Positions 60,460-64,000 of a DNA stretch of 64,000 nucleotides are shown one piece after another. The notes below the pieces were generated by a model that was not told the DNA's origin, made no database searches, and saw only the letters and a program-made list of their open reading frames with translations. The stretch lies in NCBI GenBank assembly GCA_032717465.1, contig CM064667.1, positions 2,329,605 to 2,393,604 of the forward strand, read 5' to 3'. The translations under genes and the position numbers were made by a program. Source of the DNA: Coenobita brevimanus (Eukaryota; Arthropoda; Malacostraca; Decapoda; Coenobitidae). Numbering within the stretch: position 1 is the first letter of the stretch; the number at the start of each line of letters is the position of its first letter.

Positions 60460-61012
60460 TATCTTTTGACAGACGCCTCAATTCCGTAAGGGATGGCCAC
60501 AAACAAATCGCCTCCATGTCACCCTGTCCCCCGCCATTTCACTGTCCTGCTCCCAATTCACACCCCCTTCAGTCATATATCTCTCCACTCCATCCCTCCA
60601 TCTCATCCTTGGCCTCCCCCTCCCTCTCCCCCCTCCACCTCACTCACATACACTCTCCTTGTCAGTCTCTCGCTCTTCATCCTCTCCACTCCATCCCTCC
60701 ATCTCATCCTTGGCCTTCCCCTCCTTCTCTCCCTCTCCACCTCACTCACATACACTCTCCTCGTCAGTCTCTAACTCTCCATCCTCTCCACTCCATCCCT
60801 CCATCTCATCCTTGGCCTCCCCCTCCCTCTCCCCTTCCGCCATCTCACTCACATACACTCTCCTCGTCAGTCTCTCACTCTCCATCCTCTCCACTCCATC
60901 CCTCCATCTCATCCTTGGCCTCCCTCTCCCTCTGCCCCCCTGCACCTCACTCACATACAGTAAACTCTCCTCGTCAGTCTCTCACTCTCCATCCTCTCCG
61001 CCACTTTATAAA
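60460..61012 (-). pseudogene. LINE C-terminus with about 100-bp internal repeats
   Basis: On the minus strand about four and a half tandem copies encode RMRWRDGVERMESERLTRRVY and VSEVQGGRGRGRP in rotating frames. They end with the family tail (complement of GGCGATTTG / GGCCATCCCTTACGG at 60480-60520). The unmultiplied version is at 36808-36895. Family as in the 36.8-kb and 45.9-kb fragments. Confidence 0.75.
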
Positions 61013-61031
61013 CATCATCACCATCATCATT

Positions 61032-61074
<43 letters not shown>

Positions 61075-61106
61075 CCATCATCATCATCACCAGCATCACC
61101 ATCACC

Positions 61107-61137
<31 letters not shown>

Positions 61138-61376
61138 CCATCATCACCATCATCATCACCATCACCATCGTCATCACCATCATCATCATCATCACCATCA
61201 CCATCATCATCACCACCATCATCATCATCACCATCATTATCATCATCACCATCATCATCACCATCATTATCATCATCACCATCATCATCACCATCATCAT
61301 CATCATCATCACCATTATCATCATCATCATCATCATCATCACCATCATCATCATCACCATCATCATCATCATCTGG
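61013..61376. repeat. (CAT)n microsatellite
   Basis: About 360 bp of CAT with CAC interruptions. On the minus strand it is a (GAT)n tail directly after LINE 3' sequence. Confidence 0.97.
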
Positions 61377-61700
61377 ACCTCCTTTCCCACGCTAGGGAAG
61401 GGTGAGGAGTAGCAATGTCCAGACAGCCCAAGTTTGCCAATCCAATGGGCCACGCTTCCATTCACTCATCATTCAAGCCCCCGGAATCCTGGCTCTATCG
61501 GGTACACCCAAAACATTCACCACGTTCTGTAACTTCACATAAACGTATCCGATAGTGTCAATGGGCCACGCTTCCATTCACTCATCATTCAAGCCCCCGG
61601 AATCCTGGCTTTATCGGATACACCCAAAACATTCACCACGTTCTGTAGCTTCACATAAACGTATCCGATAGCGTCAATGCGGACGCTGCCACGTTAACAA
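61377..61700 (-). pseudogene. LINE 3' region with internal duplication
   Basis: Minus-strand LINE 3' sequence matching 37510-37740 (GGGCCACGCTTCCATTC and CCCCCGGAATC on the + strand). A segment of about 120 bp is duplicated (61446-61560 and 61561-61680). It ends in the (GAT)n tail. Confidence 0.75.
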
Positions 61701-62039
61701 TGCCCCGTCCTGGTGGTGGACTTTATAAACAATGACAGAGGCCAAGGAGATTAACTAAGATGGTGGCAGTGTAATAGAAAGTGTTACAGAAAGGATGTAG
61801 AGCCACAGCAATCTAACAAAAGCTTAACACTACACTATGGTGCTGGTGGTGATGTGCTGAGGATAAGTAGCCATGTGGTGTGTGATAAGAAGGACCTGTT
61901 GTTATGGAGGAGTGCAAGGTGATAATCAACTCCTCACTCAAACAAGCAGACCGTGCACTGGAAGCCCAGAAACATACATGGGATAAACAGGACGTGGAAT
62001 GGATATAAGGACAGCAGAACACAAAGCAGGTGTACGGCG
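61701..62039. other. Unannotated sequence
   Basis: No gene recognised in 339 bp. Confidence 0.4.
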
Positions 62040-62265
62040 ACAAAGTGTACTTAATTACCTAGTGTTACGTGACCACCATCCACTCACGTAATGTAGTGCT
62101 GCCTACATCTTCGTGCACCATTATCATTCTGTCTGCATTTCCTACTGCCTATGACCTCCAGTCCTTTAAAAGCAGTGTTTCCAGCTATCTCAAAATGAAC
62201 ACATCTTGAATCTGGCTGTCTGTTATCTTTTTATTTATTGTCAGGAGAGGCAACAGCTCCCTGAA
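62040..62265 (+). pseudogene. LINE 3' fragment, related to 47440-47930
   Basis: ACCATCCACTCACGTAATGTAGTGC, CATTTCCTACTGCCTATGACC and ATGAACACATCTTGAATCTGG match the Jockey-like LINE end at 47400-47900 in order, with gaps. Confidence 0.6.
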
Positions 62266-62446
62266 CTTCTTCCAACCACTCCTCACCCTAGCCACAGAGC
62301 TGCTCCAGCCCCACCTCCAGCACACAACATGTCTCCCAAATAACAAAACTCTTCCACACACTCAAGAGACTCACCAGCAAGTTCAATCCTTTCACGCCTG
62401 ACAATCTCCACCTGCTCTCCCCGACGCACCACACACATGAAATCAG

Positions 62447-62900
62447 CATTATCTTGCAGTCTACCTCTAATACCACTACCTCTCTTATGCACCCACTTAT
62501 CACACACACTGCATTATCTTGCAGTCTACCTCTAATACCACCACATCTCTTATGCACTCACTTATCACAAACACTGCATTATCTTGCAGTCTACCTCTAT
62601 TACCACTACATCTCTTATGCACCCACTTATCACAAACACTGCATTATCTTGCAGTCTACCTCTAATACCATTACATCTCTTATGCACCCACTTATCACAA
62701 ACACTGCATTATCTTGCAGTCTACCTCTAATACCATTACATCTCTTATGCACCCACTTATCACAAACACTGCATTATCTTGCAGTCTACCTCTAATACCA
62801 CTACATCTCTTATGCACCCACTTATCACAAACACTGCATTATCTTGCAGTCTACCTCTAATACCACTACATCTCTTATGCACCCACTTATCACAAACACC
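62447..62900. repeat. 65-bp tandem repeat inside the LINE finger
   Basis: Seven copies of GCATTATCTTGCAGTCTACC, TCTAATACCA, TACATCTCTTATGCACCC and ACTTATCACAAACACT. Confidence 0.96.
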
Positions 62901-63039
62901 GCACAAGATGGAATTACTTCCCACGCCCTTGTGGCAAACTGCACATGGCCACTCTCCCTCGTCTTTGACAGTACCGCCACCAGCCCTAGATATCATCACT
63001 TTTGTTTTATCTGCATTTACCCTTAAGCCCTTGTGCCCC

Positions 63040-63570
63040 ATACCATCTCTCCACTTCCTAAATCTTTCCTCCGTCTCTCCATACCATCTCTCCACTTCCT
63101 AAATCTTTCCTCCGTCTCTCCATACCATCTCTCCACTTCCTAAATCTTTCCTCCGTCTCTCCATACCATCTCTCCACTTCCTAAATCTTTCCTCCATCTC
63201 TCCACTTCCTAAATCTTTCCTCCGTTTCTCCATACCATCTCTCCACTTCCTAAATCTTTCCTCCGCCTCTCCATACCATCTCTCCACTTCCTAAATCTTT
63301 CCTCCGTCTCTCCATACCATCTCTCCACTTCCTAAAAATCTTTCCTCCATCTCTCCACTTCCTAAATCTTTCCTCCGTCTCTCCATACCATCTCTTCACT
63401 TCCTAAATCTTCCTTCCATCTCTCCACTTCCTGAATCTTTCCTCCGTCTCTCCATAGCATCTCTCCACTTCCTAAATCTTTCCTTCGTCTCTCCATACCA
63501 TCTCTCCACTTCCTAAATCTTTCCTCCATTTCTCCATACCATCTCTCCACTTCCTAAATCTTTCCTCCGC
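63040..63570. repeat. 41-bp tandem repeat inside the LINE RT
   Basis: About thirteen copies of a 41-bp unit containing CCTCCGTCTCTCCATACCAT and CTCTCCACTTCCTAAATCTT. Three shortened copies lack the CATACCATCTC part. Confidence 0.96.
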
Positions 63571-63739
63571 CTCCCTTTCGTTCTCAGCAATCAATACCAA
63601 ATCATCAGCATACAACATCTCCCACGGGAGTCCGTTTCTGAAGTCACGTGAGAGGGCTTCAAGTACCATGATAAACAACAAGGGACCCAAGACTGACCCC
63701 TGATGCACACCACCGCTGCATAAAAAAGGAGGGGGGGGG

Positions 63740-64000
63740 GTCCAGATAGACAAAAATGTTTACATATCTATCTATTTATTACAATTATCTATATTTAGTA
63801 TAAACATTTGTACAGTACTCCCTTAGTTCACTACAGTACACTACATTACAGTTTTATCTATTTATCGATCTAGCTATCTATCTATTATCATTATTATTCA
63901 TTATTTTCTCTTCCTTCTGCCTGTGGGTGACTTTACACTCCCTCTTCTGTCTTTCTTTCCTTCATTCTTTCCTCTTCCTTCTGCCTGCGGGTGACTTTAC
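63740..64000. other. Unannotated sequence at the right edge
   Basis: (TATC)n-type tetranucleotides near 63765 and 63860-63885, and a direct repeat TCTTCCTTCTGCCTG(T/C)GGG at 63908 and 63971. No gene; the last repeat is cut by the window end. Confidence 0.5.

Larger units (their letters stand above)
62283..63720 (-). pseudogene. LINE RT with zinc finger and two internal tandem arrays
   Basis: Reading from 63720 leftwards: GGVHQGSVLGPLLFIMVLEA, then MLYADDLVLIAE (RT catalytic YADD, about 63600). Next come the 41-bp repeats (63040-63570) encoding EERFRKWRDGM in rotating frames, GLRVNADKTKVMIS (about 63025), and a Cys-rich finger CAVC-CGVC-WVHKRC (about 62960-62880). The 65-bp repeats (62447-62900) multiply the second half of that finger. 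After them the frame resumes with FMCVV, ECVEEFCYLGDML and ends near 62283. The 5' side is truncated at a G-run (63731). Not functional because neither unit is a multiple of three. Confidence 0.8.

Overview
The window is animal nuclear DNA with no sign of bacterial organisation. It is dominated by microsatellites, minisatellites and transposable elements, with split genes that use GT-AG introns. The mix of long (TA), (GA), (CA) and GAT/GGT arrays, abundant LINE fragments and Ty3/Gypsy, Tc1, piggyBac and Tigger elements fits an arthropod, most likely a decapod crustacean. That assignment is an inference from repeat style, not from a marker gene.

Layout. 1-7.3 kb: minisatellites, the first copy of a duplicated segment, a GAT/GGT array and a dead LINE. 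7.6-22.7 kb: CCACA-type satellite, then a 40/49-bp minisatellite array broken by a complete LTR retrotransposon (10628-16593, 5-bp target duplication) and a foldback MITE (16958-17696), then the second copy of the duplicated segment, itself broken by a 1.8-kb element. 23.2-50.5 kb: the only convincing host gene, on the + strand. Its exons encode an N-terminal RING finger, a coiled coil and, if the final exon belongs to it, a C-terminal cyclophilin-like domain, an architecture resembling TRIM-cyclophilin proteins. Its introns carry a Tc1-like element with about 700-bp inverted ends (24637-28935), a tRNA-like SINE head, a Tigger relic, a nearly complete piggyBac element (32661-36552), several LINE fragments and a second Ty3/Gypsy element on the minus strand (38767-44200). 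That Gypsy element sits in a (TA)n tract which lies inside a LINE reading frame. 50.5-64 kb: 20-bp repeats, an LTR-like element (53788-55727), two members of an unclassified GC-rich element family (56095-58335; about 58640-59640), and minus-strand LINE fragments whose reading frames are full of tandem repeats.

How parts relate. The strongest biological signals are (i) the RING / coiled-coil / cyclophilin-like gene model and (ii) two Ty3/Gypsy elements with SCAN-like Gag. In the minus-strand element the integrase clearly lies before the reverse transcriptase, the order of Gmr1-like elements; the plus-strand element is compatible with that order. Most long reading frames elsewhere are translations of simple repeats and were not annotated. 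All transposon genes seen carry stops, frameshifts or deletions, although near-identical LTRs show that some insertions are recent.
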